Below are positions 22,081 to 35,210 of a stretch of DNA of 64,000 nt, piece after piece. This DNA comes from Umbelopsis isabellina (taxonomy: Eukaryota > Mucoromycota > Umbelopsidomycetes > Umbelopsidales > Umbelopsidaceae), in contig JAEPQZ010000002.1 of NCBI GenBank assembly GCA_016758905.1, positions 1,612,001-1,676,000 of the forward strand, given 5' to 3'. Position 1 is the first letter of the stretch; every line of letters begins with the position of its first letter. The translations under genes and the position numbers were made by a program. The notes beneath the pieces were generated by a model. That model was not told where the DNA came from. It saw only the letters and a list, made by a program, of their open reading frames with translations, and made no database searches.

Positions 22081-23248
22081 GGATATACTTTATATAACAA
22101 GTAGATGAAAGAGAAAGACTTAAAGCGGTTATCGTTATAAGAACAAAGTGCGCCTTAACAACTCGGATGTGCTACTGATTAATATATTTGTGGTCAAAAT
22201 GGTCCGACCCAAATAATAGACCTTAGGGTGTGATATCCTAAAAAGGAAAATGTTGGCCGCTTTGAACATGCTCTGGTTTTTTCAGCACAGACGTTTTCAG
22301 CAATCTCATGAAAGTCTTTCCGCGCTTGTTTTCAGCTTCTGCAACCACGAGATCGTAAATCCCAAATAACAGCTACTCAGCTTGCAAGCCCATCGTAAAA
22401 AGATGTTTGGTGTCTCAACCCTATTGAAGTTCTATTTTCTGCTTATACATAAATTGTGCTTATTAATGCGATTTGCTTCCTTTGTATTTTACGTACTTTC
22501 CTATCAGTTTGACACATAGGTAAAACAAATGAGATCCAAATATATAAAAATCACAGGAAATTCACCCAAGCTTGCACTTATTGTTGATAAACCAGAATAT
22601 AAAGGATGTAGCTTGTATACTTTTGAAATGAAACAGGTTTATGACTTCCAACATGATAATGTAAACACACTCAATAAAACAGGGTCTTACTTATCGAACG
22701 TATCGCATCACTAGAAAAGTTTGAAACTGTTGGATGGAAAAAAGTTCTCAGTTTATCACCTCAAGTTAATGTATATGCATCTCATGCTTGTAGTGTGTAG
22801 AACAACTGGCAGCTCGTCATCATGGGAGAAAAGTTATATAACATTATCGACGCATTTGATGTACCGAACAAAACGTAGATATTTCAGATCTCATGTCAAC
22901 TAAACGACCTTCAGCAGAGGAGCACTGCAGCTTTTCGTTACTGTTCCATTGCAAATCCAAGTATCTTTTGCTGTATAGCAATGAGTCGTGTCCATAATTT
23001 TCGTCAGGAACAACTGACATTTTCTCCACACAAGCTTATAGGACCTCCTTTTAAAAAAGTCTAAAACCCAAAGCGCTCGAAAGAGGCGCGGAGCTAGGTG
23101 GCCATATAAAACTGGCTGGCGTGGCTTGGTTATGTAGAAATTAATTTAAACGCCGTCCAATGCTAGAAGTGTGACTGCCTATATTTTTCTGGTCAACTTT
23201 TTTTTTTCTACGGCCAGTGCGAAAGTCAGAGTACCTGGACTAGCTGTA
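22081..23248. other. Divergent intergenic region between the PH-domain gene and UTP10
   Basis: 1.17 kb of mostly AT-rich sequence. Short open frames exist (for example about 22529-22714) but have no family resemblance and biased AT-rich codons. A CATATAAAA element near 23103-23111 could act as a TATA box about 140 bases before the UTP10 start. Confidence 0.4.
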
Positions 23249-26200
23249 ATGTCGTCGTTAGAGCAGCAGTTGAAGCAAATCGGTACGGCCGATCTGCGTA
23301 ATGTCACAGAGAACTCGAGGAAATATAGAAGCTCGTTCCTGTTTGATGCTAGAGAAGCCGCAGATCAGGACTTGGAAACCATTTATTCCATTGGTCTCAA
23401 TGGAATCATGGAGCTTCGTATCCTCGATTCCCACTTTGCAGCTTTCGAATCGACACTGTTTTCTGAAAACATGAAGTCTGTAGACAGAGTTTTGCAGGCA
23501 AGTTGATCTACTATCAGTTGACCGAGACAATAACTCGTTCTTATGTTTCTTTCTTCATTAGACCAAAGAGGAAAACGAGAAACTCGACGCCAGTATTGAG
23601 GCTTTCCTTATTCACCTATCTCCATACTTTTTACTCAAACCAGCTGGAAAAGCACTTGAGTGGCTTATCAGACGATTCCGTATCAATGAGTTCAATATCG
23701 ATGCTGTCGTTGCTTGCATCCTGCCATACCACGAAACTAAAGCCTTTGTGACCATGGTATCCACGTTGCGTGTAGAGTAAGTCATATCTGAACTTCTGCT
23801 TGCTGCGCTTCCGTATCTCGTTGTCTAACCGATTACCAAATCAAATAGAAATGATTCTGCTTGGGTATTCCTTAAGCCGGTTAAGACTAATCGAGTCATT
23901 TATGAACGCGATCTTCTTGTTAAGAGGATGAAGGCCGACAAGTATATCCTTCAGTTCATTTGTGAATCTACTGCCAAGGCCGTTTCAAAGCAATTGTCGT
24001 TCAAAACTTTATTCTCGTTTTACGCAGCAACAATGATAGAGTATATCAAGCGTGAAGACAATATTGATGAGAACACTCTTCTTACGCTTATGCCACACTT
24101 GTTGGCTGGTGTTCGTGCCAAACAAGTTCCTGAATACCAGATAGCTACTTACATGATTTTATCGCAAATGGCTGTTAAAATGACGATGAACGAAGAGGCT
24201 TTAAAGGTATTGTTGGCTGAAATGACTTATAATTACGCTCCCAAGTACTTTGAGCATTACCTCCTCACCACCGTACATCTGGCACAAACCCAAGAAAACT
24301 TTACTGCTATGCCAGAAAAATCATACAACGCTCTTGTTGTCCGAGAGACTTATGCCGAAGCCCTACTCGCAATTTGCCACAAATTTTCAGCTGATGCTTA
24401 TATGCGCCCTCTACTAGTACACTTGACCAATAACATCTTCAAGCATACAAATATTGTTCATCTGTTGGCATCTTTCCTGAATAGTGACTATTTGTCCAAG
24501 GATATCGTTGTATCTGTCTGCAACCAGATCATGTACCATTTCCTGCAATATGTCGAGAAAGAGGGATCTGATAAAGCTGGTACATTTGTCGATACTGTCA
24601 AGCTGCCTCTTCAAATTTTGTCGCAACGTCATTTTGAAGCCCTGGATACAGCACTCAACAACAAGCTTCAGAAGTTCACTCAACATAAATCGGACGCAAA
24701 CAAGTTAGCTGTTGACCACTTGTATCAATTTTCAGCTCTCGCTTTCAACGGTACCACTCACGAAGTTATCAAGGAAACGAATACTACACTTTATTTATCT
24801 TTGCAAAGCCCATCTACCAACGTCCGCTTGCTTGCTGTGAAGAAACTCGTTTCTATTACTGGAGAAGAGGATAGCTCTTTGGCACAGGTATGCCTTCAGT
24901 TATTTCGATGATATGTAAACTTTCAATTACTAACGTCTGGTTTTGTAGTCTGATGATGTTGTGAAGACCGCATTGATGTCTTGTCTGATTGATGATCTTC
25001 ATCTGCTGTCTTATGTATTTGAAGAAATTTCTGATTTCTTGATCAAGTATGTTGAACCCACCAAGATCCTGGACACCCTTCAAGCAGTCCTTAGCAAACG
25101 CCACGTCCTTGATAAAGTGGCAAGACAAATCATCAAGTTTTTGATTGGTCCATTGCTCGACAAGGCAACAGAGCTTCGTGAGGCTATCATCAGAATTGTT
25201 CTTACTTACACACTCTGTTCCATTCGGAAGCTCAGCCATGAGCACAGTATTTTCCATCTGGTCTCTGGATCTGCCTTGGATAAAGATCCATTGCTTGCTG
25301 GCTTTGGAAACTTGAAGCAGCAAATCCAGGCTGATAGCCACAAGGAGAAGGATACTCAGGTCAAAATTGCCACAGCTCTTATAACTCTTCTGGCCAACAA
25401 CCTAAAGAAGCATAATACCATAGAAAACGGTCGTTTCTGGTTGAAAATGGTTGACTCTGATTTGGCTGATGAGCAAACAATCGCCATGTTGACTGTCAAT
25501 AAGTGCATAGCTCAGCTTTCCAACAGTACGTACATGCTTTCTAACATCTCGCTTCATGTTATCTGACTATTACTAACTATGTAAATTAGAATCTCAATAC
25601 GATATGGTTATTGCCTTTGGCACAAGTCTTCAAAGCAACGAATCAGCTTTGATTGCTCAATCTCAACAGCACGTCAAATTCGAAGATCTGGCTACTGGAA
25701 AGGACGGTCTTCCCCCAACAAGATTACTTCATGATCTGTGCACCCCAAAGAAAGATAACTCTTCCTCAAGACTCGAATTACAAGTTTTCTCAATGAATAA
25801 TGCTACAGCTCATTTGTCTGTTCCCAAAGAACAAATCAAATGGTTAGACGCGGAAAAGTCATCTATGAAGAAGGGAGAACAAGTTGTTGCCGAATACAAG
25901 GAGGCTGTCTACTTACTCTTCACTATTTTGGTTACCAGCACAACCGCCAAGCTGTACGACGCAGCTTTACAAAACTTATTTATTCTTCATTTGAAGGGAC
26001 ATGTGTTGGAATTCTTGGCCAGAGCTTGGACTGAGAATGATGTTGTTGCTACTCCAATTATCAAAGCCCGTGCACTTCAGCTTGCTAGCATGTACATCGG
26101 CGCTCACAGCCAAGATGCTATTGACTATCAGCTAATCGTGCCCAGTTTGTTGGTCGCAATTGGTTATCCAACGTTTATGGTGCGCAAGGAAGCTGTCAAG

Positions 26201-29200
26201 TGCTTGGAAGAAATTCATACTGTCTATAGTAACTTGGGAGCTATTAGCGACGACAAGTTCTACACCAGCGCTGCCGCCGCTACACCTAAGAAGAAGGTTT
26301 CCGCCAACACCTATGGTACATGCCTCTCTGAAGTGTCAAAGCTTAGCCATTCGGACGCTGCTCATCTAGTCGACCACATTTGGTATAGAAGACGTGAGAT
26401 GAGCGAGGATTCAACCTACCTTGCTACAGTTTTGAACGAGTACATTGAAGCATGCCAAGCAGCTAACAAGAAGACCAAAATGAATCGGGTTCTGGACTTC
26501 TTCTTGTCATGCATCGATCACTATCCCACCATCTTTGGTCAAGTATCTTTGTTGAAGACTCTTATTAATGTGCAATCCTCAAAGAAGATTAGTAGTTTGG
26601 TTGGTTTGTTGGAGAGATCTCTTACATCGACCATCACTAAAGAGTCCGCTGAACTTATTTCTGAGTTGATACGTTGCTTTACTCCTGCGTTTGCACCCGA
26701 AATGGGTCAAGCAAAGAACGATAAATCTCTCAAGATTTTCTGTAGCCTGCTTGAAAACACTTACAGCATGGAAGTAGAGGGTGACGAAGATGCTTGGGAA
26801 ATCTCCACTCGTCGCATGGCCTTGCAGCAAATCACTTTGGAGTTCTTTAACGCTGCTTCAGCAAAGGCTAGGGAGCAAATCTTCAAGGTTATGGTGGACA
26901 TTGCAACAGAGAGTGATCAGCGTGACATCAAGGCCGTCAAGGCTGTCATTCGTGACATTGATCTCACCGCCAATCTCATTGAACCGTTCCTTCAAGGTAT
27001 CACTCAAAAGATCAACGACTTTTGTGAACAAGTGGATGCTCCAAGTAAGAAATCACGTAAGGAAGCTCCTACCAAGGAAAACGTCGAATCTGATTTGTTC
27101 GAGCTCGTTACTATTCTGGAGATCCTCGAATATAAGTCTGTCATTAATGGGGTGCAACTTGCTAAGCCATTGTTTGATATTCTATCTGCATTGCTCAATG
27201 CCAATTTGCGCGACAGTCCAGTGTCTTTGGAATATGTCAACCAATTGATTCTTTCTGCCCTCACCAAGATTGTCCAATCCATGGAAGAGCAAAAGATTCA
27301 GCCTGCTGCATCACAATTGCAAGTTCATCTTGTTGTTAACTGCATTCGTTCAACCAGCAACCCACAGACTCACAACTCTGCTCTACTCTTGATGGCTGCA
27401 ATTGCTTCTCTTGATGCCGAAAGTGTTCTTCACAACATCATGCCCGTCTTCACCTTCATGGGTGCAAACGTTTTGCGTCAAGATGACAATTACAGCTTCC
27501 AAGTAATTCAGCAGACATTGAAGAAGATTCTGCCAGCCTTGGTTGCATCCAGCCGCAGCCGAAAGCAGAGCGAAGACTCTCTCGTCTTGGAAGTAAAGCC
27601 TATTCTCAAGGTCTTTGTTGATGCTTTGGCCCATATCCCTGAGCATAGACAGATTCATTTGTTCACTACTTTGGTCGAGACCCTGGGCGAGAATGAATTT
27701 CTGTTTGCCATCATCTCTCTTGTTCTCGAGCGCTATCTTGATAGATCCAACAAGGGCTCTTCTGAAGCAGAGTATGTCAAGGAATTCAGTCTGACTGTTT
27801 CTCAACAATTCTCAGCCAAGACTCAGCTGCATTCATTGATATTGTTGATGAAGAGTTTGACCGCTTTGCCCAATGACAAGCCTCAGGATGTTGATATGAC
27901 TGCTACCGCCGTCTTCAATGTCAATGAGCATACCGCTAAGCAATTGCGCCAATTCAAGCGTGCCTGTCTCCAGTTTGCTCACGAACTACTTGGATCAAGA
28001 CCTTTCGTTCTCAGAGTCGCCAGTGATTCACATGCCGATCCCGAGGTTGAAAAGGAATTGCAGCAATATTACACGCAAGCTGCTGAAAGCGTATTGCAAA
28101 TTGTTCAATACTTTTCCGAATATCTCTCACAATATGCTCACAGCAAAAACGCTAATGCTGGTATTGTGAAGTCATGGAAAGAAACATTGAAGGTTGCTTA
28201 TAAGACATTGGACAAGATCAATCTTTTGCTTCCCATTCCTGCTTTCGTTGATACTATCACTCATTTGATCAAACACAAGGATGTTATCATCCGCCGCAAG
28301 GCTATGGAGCTGTTCAAGAGCAGAGTCGAAGAAATGAGCAGTAAAGAGCTCAAGATTCATCATGATGCTCTTCTTGAAATCGTTCCTGGATTTGCTGCCG
28401 TTGTAGAATTAGAGAAGACCACCGACGATGCTGGCATTGTCAGCAAGCAAACAGCCTTGGATTGTATCACTGTCATCACTCGCCACTTTGGATCATCCCG
28501 CCCTGAAGTGTTTTCCAATATCCTCCCAATTGTTATTGGCGACAGCGCACTCAAGTCAGACAATTCCAAGATTCAAATTCCAAGTCTTGTGTGTTTGACA
28601 TTCATTTGCAACGAGATTGGACCTCGTGCAATTCCATGTTTACCCAAGTTCATGCCCACTGTTTTGGATATGCTCAACGCAACTGTTGAATCTGAAATTC
28701 CTGATGTCCTTCTTCAGCTGAGCGCTATCACATCACTGGAAAGCATTGTTCATGTCATGCCTCATTTTGTCAGTCCCTATGTGTCCCGTCTGTTATCCTT
28801 GGCTTTGCACAGAAACATCCAAACTTATGACGAGGCTTCCGATGAAAAGCAACAATTGACTCGCGAGAAGGCAATCTCCTTGTTGAACGAAATGGCTATC
28901 AACATTTCACCTCGTGTACTCCTTTCACCTGTCTTTGCTTATCTGGACCAAGCTATTAAGAGTGGCAAGGAATCTGTGTTGGCACTTGTCGAACTTGTCG
29001 ATAATGCAATCAAATCCATGTCAAGAGAAAATGTCACTGCTCATTACAAGCAAATTTTCAAGTTCTTCTTGTCAGTGTTTGACTTTAGACGTCAACACCG
29101 ATCAGAATTTTCTGAAGAGTCTATTGACGAAGTAGAGCAACATACTATTCAAGCTTTCATTGATTTAGTCATGAAACTCAATGAGACTCTATTCAAGCCT

Positions 29201-29958
29201 CTGTTCTTGAAGACTCTAGATTGGGCCACTGTTGAACTTGCTAGCGAAGACTCTAAATCCATTTCATCGGAGTTGGAATCAAGAACTTTGTTCTTCTACA
29301 AGTTGCTTGATGGATTACTTGAGAAGTTGAAGGTAAATTTCGCAATTTGTAATAACAACTTTTGGCTTAACATTCTAATGCCTAAATATTTTTACAGAGT
29401 ATCTTCACACCTTACTTTGGCTATGCTATTGATCATACAATCACCTGCCTCAAGAGCTATACAGATGGTGATAGGTCTCCGGATGCACTTTGGAATTATG
29501 TTATGCTTACTGTCCGCAAGTCATTCCTTTACGATAGCGACAACTTGTGGAACGCTGAAAAATTCGAGAAAATCCTCAATCCCGTATTGGATCAAATGCT
29601 GGTGACAACCGCTGGTGATTCCGAGGACTATCTTGCTCGTATGATCACATATCTTGTACCATGTGTGGGCCAAATGGCTGTCACTGTTTCCAATGATGCT
29701 CTTTGGAAGCCATTGAATCATGGTGTATTGATGAAGACTCGCGAAGATGATCCTGAAATTCGTCTGGCTGCTCTTCGTTGTTTGGAAGAACTGTATACAC
29801 GTCTCGGAGAAGAATGGTTGTTGTTCTTGGCTGAAAGTATCTCTTTCTTGGCTGAATTGATGGAAGACGACGATTCTCGTGTTGAAAAGCTTGTTCATCA
29901 AGTCAACGCTCAAATTGAAACGTATTTGGGTGAAAGTCTTGACAAGTACTTCAATTAA
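23249..29958 (+). CDS. UTP10: UTP10/HEATR1, U3 snoRNP small-subunit processome protein
   Basis: A very large HEAT-repeat scaffold of the t-UTP part of the 90S pre-ribosome, needed for rDNA transcription and early 18S rRNA processing in the nucleolus. Exons: 23249-23497, 23562-23776, 23849-24887, 24949-25525, 25590-29332 and 29398-29958, giving 2,127 residues against about 2,144 for human HEATR1. The N-terminal family block reads TKEENEKLDASIEAFLIHLS, PYFLLKPAGKALEWLIRRF and ILPYHETKAFV. The C-terminal BP28CT-like region (EDDPEIRLAALRCLEELY, then LAELMEDDDSRVE) is present. Intron 1 uses a GC donor (CAG|GCAAGT...TTAG). RIX1, another ribosome assembly factor, follows 215 bases downstream on the same strand. 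Confidence 0.96.
23498..23561 (+). other. GC-AG intron in UTP10
   Basis: A 64-base intron with donor GCAAGT after CAG and acceptor TTCATTAG. The retained coding residues VLQ before the junction match the RSVQ-TKAVNKQLDE region of human HEATR1, so the alternative GT a few bases upstream (GTTTTG) is unlikely. Confidence 0.8.
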
Positions 29959-30173
29959 AAGTAGTGAACAATCTGTATTAGCATGCAAGCTTTATAGCTT
30001 AGCCTTTTGCATCACACCATTCTCATTTACATTAAAAGCACCTTTTTTACTCATAAAAACGGTTTTGTCTACTTGTTAAAATTTAAGCAGTCCCAGCCAA
30101 CAACTTTACAAAAAAAAAAAAAAATCTATTGTTCACAGCAATAAGCATACTGCCATTGTCTACACGCTTCACA

Positions 30174-32997
30174 ATGGCAAATCAAGATCAATTACAAGGT
30201 CTTTTGGCCTATCTCTCGAACGATAGCCAAATTGAGAGATATCTGCCTTTTGTGCTCGAGAGTCTATCGCTGGCTCGTTTTATAGAGGATGACGGTGCGG
30301 ATTCCATCAACTTTCACAAGTGGATCACTCGACTCAACTCTTTGCTGCATTCAAAGAACAGTACCGCTCGTTATGCTGGAATCACACTTATTCGTGCAAC
30401 ATGCGAACAATCAAATACGCTTTATTTAGCAAATGTCTCGTCATGGGTACCGAACGTTTTGAACCTTCTGACTGTATGTGATATTGATTTGCTTAACGGC
30501 TGTGCACAACGATCATTAACTGTAATTTCATATTTCAGAGGCCAGAACCTACAGCAGTCCAGGAAGAATCAATCAAAACCTTGCAAATGTTATTTGCAAA
30601 GACGGTGGATAAGCCTGAAGTGCAAAGAGAAGTCACTTCACCAAATTTGCCAAAGTTTAATCATGCTCTACTTACACTTAGTGGAAACAAGGACCTGCTG
30701 GTAAGTTGTAGCATGCTTAGGTCAACTCAGTAATAATAGTTATTCTGACACGAGTATTTTAAGCCCGCTATTTTCAACGCTTTGATTTCCTCGTTCACCA
30801 ACTTCCCAACCACTTCTCGACCCATCGCCGACAACTCACGAAAGCTATGTCTATCTTTATTAGACGGATCGTTTGGACACAGCAGTAGCATTATAGAAAG
30901 CGCATCAGCTTGTTTAGCAAACATATTCTTAACTGCCACGAATGCAAATCGCCCAGAACTGTGGAGAAACACTGCATTGCGACTCCTGGGAACAGCTAAT
31001 AGAGCATTGGATAGACTCTTCGATACCATTGACGAAGGTAAGCATTGGAGCCGAAAAAAATAGCCGGAAGTACTTATGCTAATATGGTTTCTTAACATGT
31101 AGAATCTTCAAAATCGGACAAGCTACCTGCCTACGACTTTCCTTCAGTCGTTCCTGAGTATTCTGAGGCGTTTATTGTCCTCTTCAAACGAACAGAAGCA
31201 ATAAATGAGGCTATCATCAAAACTTTAACGTAAGTATATACGGGGATGGAGAACCATGTAGGTCATGTTTGCTTATTGGCGTTCGCATTGCAGCACTTCA
31301 AGCCATGCAGCAATGAGTATTCCTGTTGCACAGATAGTGGATTATCTCTGCCGTGTCTATAATGTGAATGCAGGTTCTTTGGTAAGATTTCTAATCTTTT
31401 TGAATTAGTGATTATAAAGGCACAATGAATTAACCTTGTATTTAGATGCGAGATTTCAAGGATAAGGGAGAATATAGCTGTTTGATGGCGGGCATGCCTA
31501 AGCTTACTCTCAATGTCAACCGACTATTTGCAGCGTTGATTCACTGGTAACTATCTATTTATGGTCTCTAAATGCTATTCATTCGCTAATTGTCCGTTTG
31601 TCCCAGTTGTGGTAATAGTCTCATTCGCTACCTTCGCCTCTTTTCATCCCTATTGCTCCAGCTGTTGACACAGAACAAGAAGAAACGGTATGTTCTCATA
31701 AACAAAACTATATACCTTTTTCTTATTTGATATTTATACTAATAATTTTTGTTTTCTTTTTGGCAGTGTTGTCAGAGCTTCGTTATATGAACTAATTACA
31801 CTTTGTCTCGAGAAGTTTGGTGTGGGTTTCGGTGAAATGGTGAGCAAGCCATTATTGACTATCATTTTCGAGGATATCCAACTTCCCAAAAAACGTCAGA
31901 CTACTGTTGCAGATCCCAAATCACACGCACAAGCAGCTGGAAAGCAGCCTGGAAAGAAGAGAAAGAGAGATATCACAAATTCAGATGAAATCGTTCACAG
32001 TCTGGCTGAAGATTCTCCCACTACGTTGTTACTCTCAAGTTTGGAGGCTTTGGCTGCTTTGTTGATGTGTTATGGATCTTCTTTGTCTGCTGAACAACGC
32101 TCAAGCATCGACAGTCTCTTACTCACACGTATTCTCAATGAGACCCAGAAAATCAATGGTGAAAAAACGAATGAATGTGTGACTGAAAAGCTATATGAAT
32201 GTCTCATTGCATCAGTGATGCGTCCTATTGAAACGCAAGCAAGTGTGTTACCACATGCACTTCATATATTTTCTACAGGTGCACGTTGTCAATCACATAG
32301 TCTGCGGTTGGTGTGTACCCGTGGCCTTTCAATATGTGAGATGATCATGCACTCAAGATTACCACCTATACCCCGATCCGAGTCGAAAGCCGCCCCAGTG
32401 GTATATATTCCTGGACTTGGAAACTTGATAGATGAAAAGACCGTAAATAGCAGCAAAGCAACCGTCCCTAAATCTTCTGATGTGGGAGATGATATGGAAG
32501 AAATTAATGAACCGGAAGATCCAGTCATGTCTTTCAGAGATGAGATATCCGATCTGTCACAAAGCACTCATAAAACAAATATGAACTTTGAGCACAAGAA
32601 GCAGGGCAATGGTGCAACAGCAAAGGTTGAGACACCGGTGAAAAAGATCGCCACATCTAATGAAATCCAAAGCACACGCCCTGAACCTCAAAGCAATGGA
32701 ACAGCTATCTTGCAGGAGTCTGAGCCAGAGACCCAAACAGAAGTTAAAAGAATCCGTATAGAAGAGACGAAGGTTATAGAACAATCTCCTGCGCATGAGG
32801 AGAATGTCATAACTCAAACTGAGGTTACCCAATCAAATACTGTCGTCGCTGAGCAAGTAATTGCTCCTGCTTCAGTGCCCTCTGTTAATGAGGTAACAAA
32901 AATTCTGTCGGCTGCCGAAGCCTCTGACGACGAAGACATGATGGATATACCAGACATAGATATGGGTGGCCCGGATAGCGATATAGAATCAGACTAA
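30174..32997 (+). CDS. RIX1: RIX1/IPI2 (PELP1-like) pre-60S ribosome assembly factor
   Basis: Core subunit of the Rix1 complex, which works with the Rea1 AAA-ATPase to mature pre-60S particles and process ITS2. Exons: 30174-30473, 30539-30700, 30764-31037, 31103-31229, 31294-31381, 31446-31546, 31607-31687 and 31767-32997, giving 787 residues. The N-terminal two thirds are helical HEAT-type repeats with the family's early block (FHKWITRLNSLLHSKNSTAR, YAGITLIRATCEQ, SWVPNVLNLL) and LCRVYNVNAGSLMRDF. A nuclear signal (GKKRKRD) follows about residue 430. The last 200 residues are low-complexity and acidic and end in DIDMGGPDSDIESD, as in other Rix1/PELP1 proteins. Family identity rests on the N-terminal blocks and overall layout. 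Confidence 0.85.
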
Positions 32998-33613
32998 GCA
33001 GTAGATTTACTCCAGAGACTTATCACTTGTTGTTCTTTAATATAATTGCCATAGTGCAGATTTGAGAATGAAAACCACTTATTAAAAGAGCAGTATTTTC
33101 CATGCAAAGACACATAGCATAAACAAATAGCTTTCGTAGATGCACTCAGATATCTGACTGATATGCTACACAACCGGCATTCATCCCACTACAGCAAATC
33201 CAAAGCTCTCAAGGATTAAGCCAACTTGCGATCTGATTGGAGCTCCGCGAAAATACGTTTGGCGTTTCACCTTTCGAACTGGTAAGGTAGAGACATTTTA
33301 CGTACCGCAAGTGCATTTGCATGCCAATGCAGTCTTTGTAACTCTGTATGGTAAAATAAACGAGGAAAAGCAGAAAAGTAGATACAACAGATCAACCACA
33401 AAATATCAGTAGCCTCTGGGTTTGCTAATCAGTTTCGCAAGTTGCTAAAATGACCTTTATGGTCTTATTGTATACGGGATAAGTTTATTAGTTTATTTGT
33501 TGAAACCATTTATGCTTTTTGAGAACTGATTATGCATTTTCCAAAATGTCCACGGATGCCTAAGAAAATATGGCTTTCAACGCTTGAGTAATCATGTCAG
33601 TAACGTTTGAGGT

Positions 33614-33652
33614 AATCTGTCACATAACGCTGTAGAAATCTGTCACATAACG
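33614..33652 (+). repeat. Two 16-base direct repeats AATCTGTCACATAACG
   Basis: Exact copies at 33614-33629 and 33637-33652, separated by 7 bases. The related string TGTCACGTAACG also occurs once each near 34765 and 39773, in the same two gene-poor gaps. It may be a small remnant of a dispersed repeat. No function can be assigned. Confidence 0.5.
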
Positions 33653-33720
33653 AAGAACTATATCTACATACTGGTCTCATCGATCATGTATGCTGTGTTA
33701 ACGAACCGCCCCGTATCTTC

Positions 33721-33860
33721 CGCTCTATAGCTTGCAATATGCGCAAAGTATCTATATACTCACCATATACAGTAGTATTGCCTGCATGCTGCACAATTGC
33801 AAATGCAAGTACTATAACATGAGCAGCTAACTCGTCAGTGCGACATAGAGAGCTTCTTAC
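33721..33860 (-). repeat. Dispersed repeat fragment (copy 1), probably transposon-derived
   Basis: Read on the minus strand, this segment aligns with 40115-40224 on the plus strand. Shared strings include AGTTAGCTGC, CATGTTATA, GTACT, CATTTG, AGCATGC and GTATATGGTG, with scattered changes and one insertion of about a dozen bases in the other copy. Its frame (DELAAHVIVLAFAIVQHAGN) reads like protein over about 65 residues. It is best explained as a relic of a multicopy element whose family I cannot name. Confidence 0.5.
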
Positions 33861-34174
33861 CGCTCTCAACGCAGTTGCTGGTTGCATGAATTTCAGGAAA
33901 CATAGCCAATGATATTGAAATCTATGCTGTGCCCTTTATAGCAGCAGGTCAAACAAATTACACTTCAAAAAACGCTATCATCATGAATGTGTGGAGAAAA
34001 CTCTCAAGAAACTTTCAAAAATTGAAGAATAATACAGGGCAGAAATGTAGGTGCTTTCATAAAGTTTCACAGAGATTTGGTAATGTAATTAAGCGAAACG
34101 CTTGTATACCATGGACTTTTGGAGAAAAGTTATCTGTTCCTTAAAAAAAAACTTGAGGGTACTAAAAATCGCAA

Positions 34175-34342
34175 AAAATGGGGAGAGTGATGGTGTAATG
34201 CTGATTGTTCCTAGGGTCATTCGACCGGTCCTGGGTTCAACTCAGTTGCCTAGCTCGAACCGTTTCTCCTCTGGATAGACAAGGCATCGGGTACTGGATC
34301 GTATCACCACCAGTACGGTCGACCGATGCCTTGCCTGTCTAT
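34175..34342 (+). repeat. Possible tRNA-derived SINE with terminal foldback
   Basis: The first part has an A-box-like stretch (TGGTGTAATGC, about 34190-34200) and a B-box-like GGTTCAACTC at 34234-34243, at a spacing usual for a tRNA-type polymerase III promoter. Its T-arm does not pair properly, so it is not a functional tRNA. It is followed by a near-perfect foldback: ATAGACAAGGCATCGG (from 34275) with CCGATGCCTTGCCTGTCTAT (to 34342), plus the inner pair GTACTGG/CCAGTAC. No second copy is in this window, so a mobile origin is inference only. Confidence 0.35.
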
Positions 34343-35210
34343 GAGTTTTTGTCAATTTGAATATGATTAAAGTTGATCAGTCTTTAAAAAACTGTATTCT
34401 AGCATTAATATGCTTCTGAATTACCACTATATAAATAATCAGCCACTATAAATAAACAGTAAGAGGTAGCAACTTTTATCAATTATAATGAGGTTTGGAT
34501 TTAATTGACGCTTACATGAATGTAGATTATTCTGTCTATGGTTGTGATGAGAACTACATTGTGTGGTGTGGACACCTCTTGTTCACATTATACTAAAATA
34601 ACTTTATCATCAACTTCTCGCCTTCCTCTTAAAAATAGGAACTCCAATTTTGCACATTGTGATCATCTGCATATACTACAATTTTTAACAGCTGAATAAA
34701 ACATAAAGATTGTCAGTGTGTCGTTGAGCGGATCTACTCTCTTTCGACAAATTGAAGTTTTTTATGTCACGTAACGCCAAGGCGCAGGCGATCGCTTCCC
34801 CATCATGAGATTCTTTGATTGTTTAAACAGATAAAATGGATCGACACAAGGACCTCATCATGAACACTTTTGCCACTGAACAAATGTAAAACTGTTCAAT
34901 GCATTAGTCGGATGTATGCCTTTAATGACGCAACACGGTCTGCAAAGGCAACAGAAAGTCTGACCTATACGCACCAAAGCTAGTGCAAGACATGTTCGTA
35001 GTATGGAGCTGAAATTTATTGGTAATCGAGAGGAAATTTAATAAAACACTTTGGAACCAAATTATGTCAGGGTTCAACATATTAACAGACATTGACACGA
35101 GGTACAGCATTGACCATGACCGAAAAACGAGCAAATCAGAAGTAAAAAACAGTAAAGCAACACAGATAGAACTGGCCGACACATAGACACATTAGAGCAA
35201 GTTCTGAAAT

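Larger units (their letters stand above)
32998..35210. other. Gene-poor region between convergent RIX1 and NOT4 with degenerate repeats
   Basis: 2.2 kb without a supported gene. It contains a pair of 16-base direct repeats (33614 and 33637), a repeat fragment shared with 40.1 kb (33721-33860), and a possible tRNA-derived SINE with a long foldback (34175-34342), each listed separately. The rest is AT-rich and unremarkable. Confidence 0.55.

Noticed and set aside
22529-22714. 61-residue open frame upstream of UTP10
   Set aside because: It has AT-driven composition, no family similarity and no splice context.
27004-27282. Antisense frames within UTP10
   Set aside because: They are long because of codon bias on the coding strand, and none resembles a protein.
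34190-34265. A functional tRNA gene
   Set aside because: The B-box-like string is present, but the T-arm does not pair and no acceptable anticodon arm could be drawn. It is kept only as a possible SINE head.
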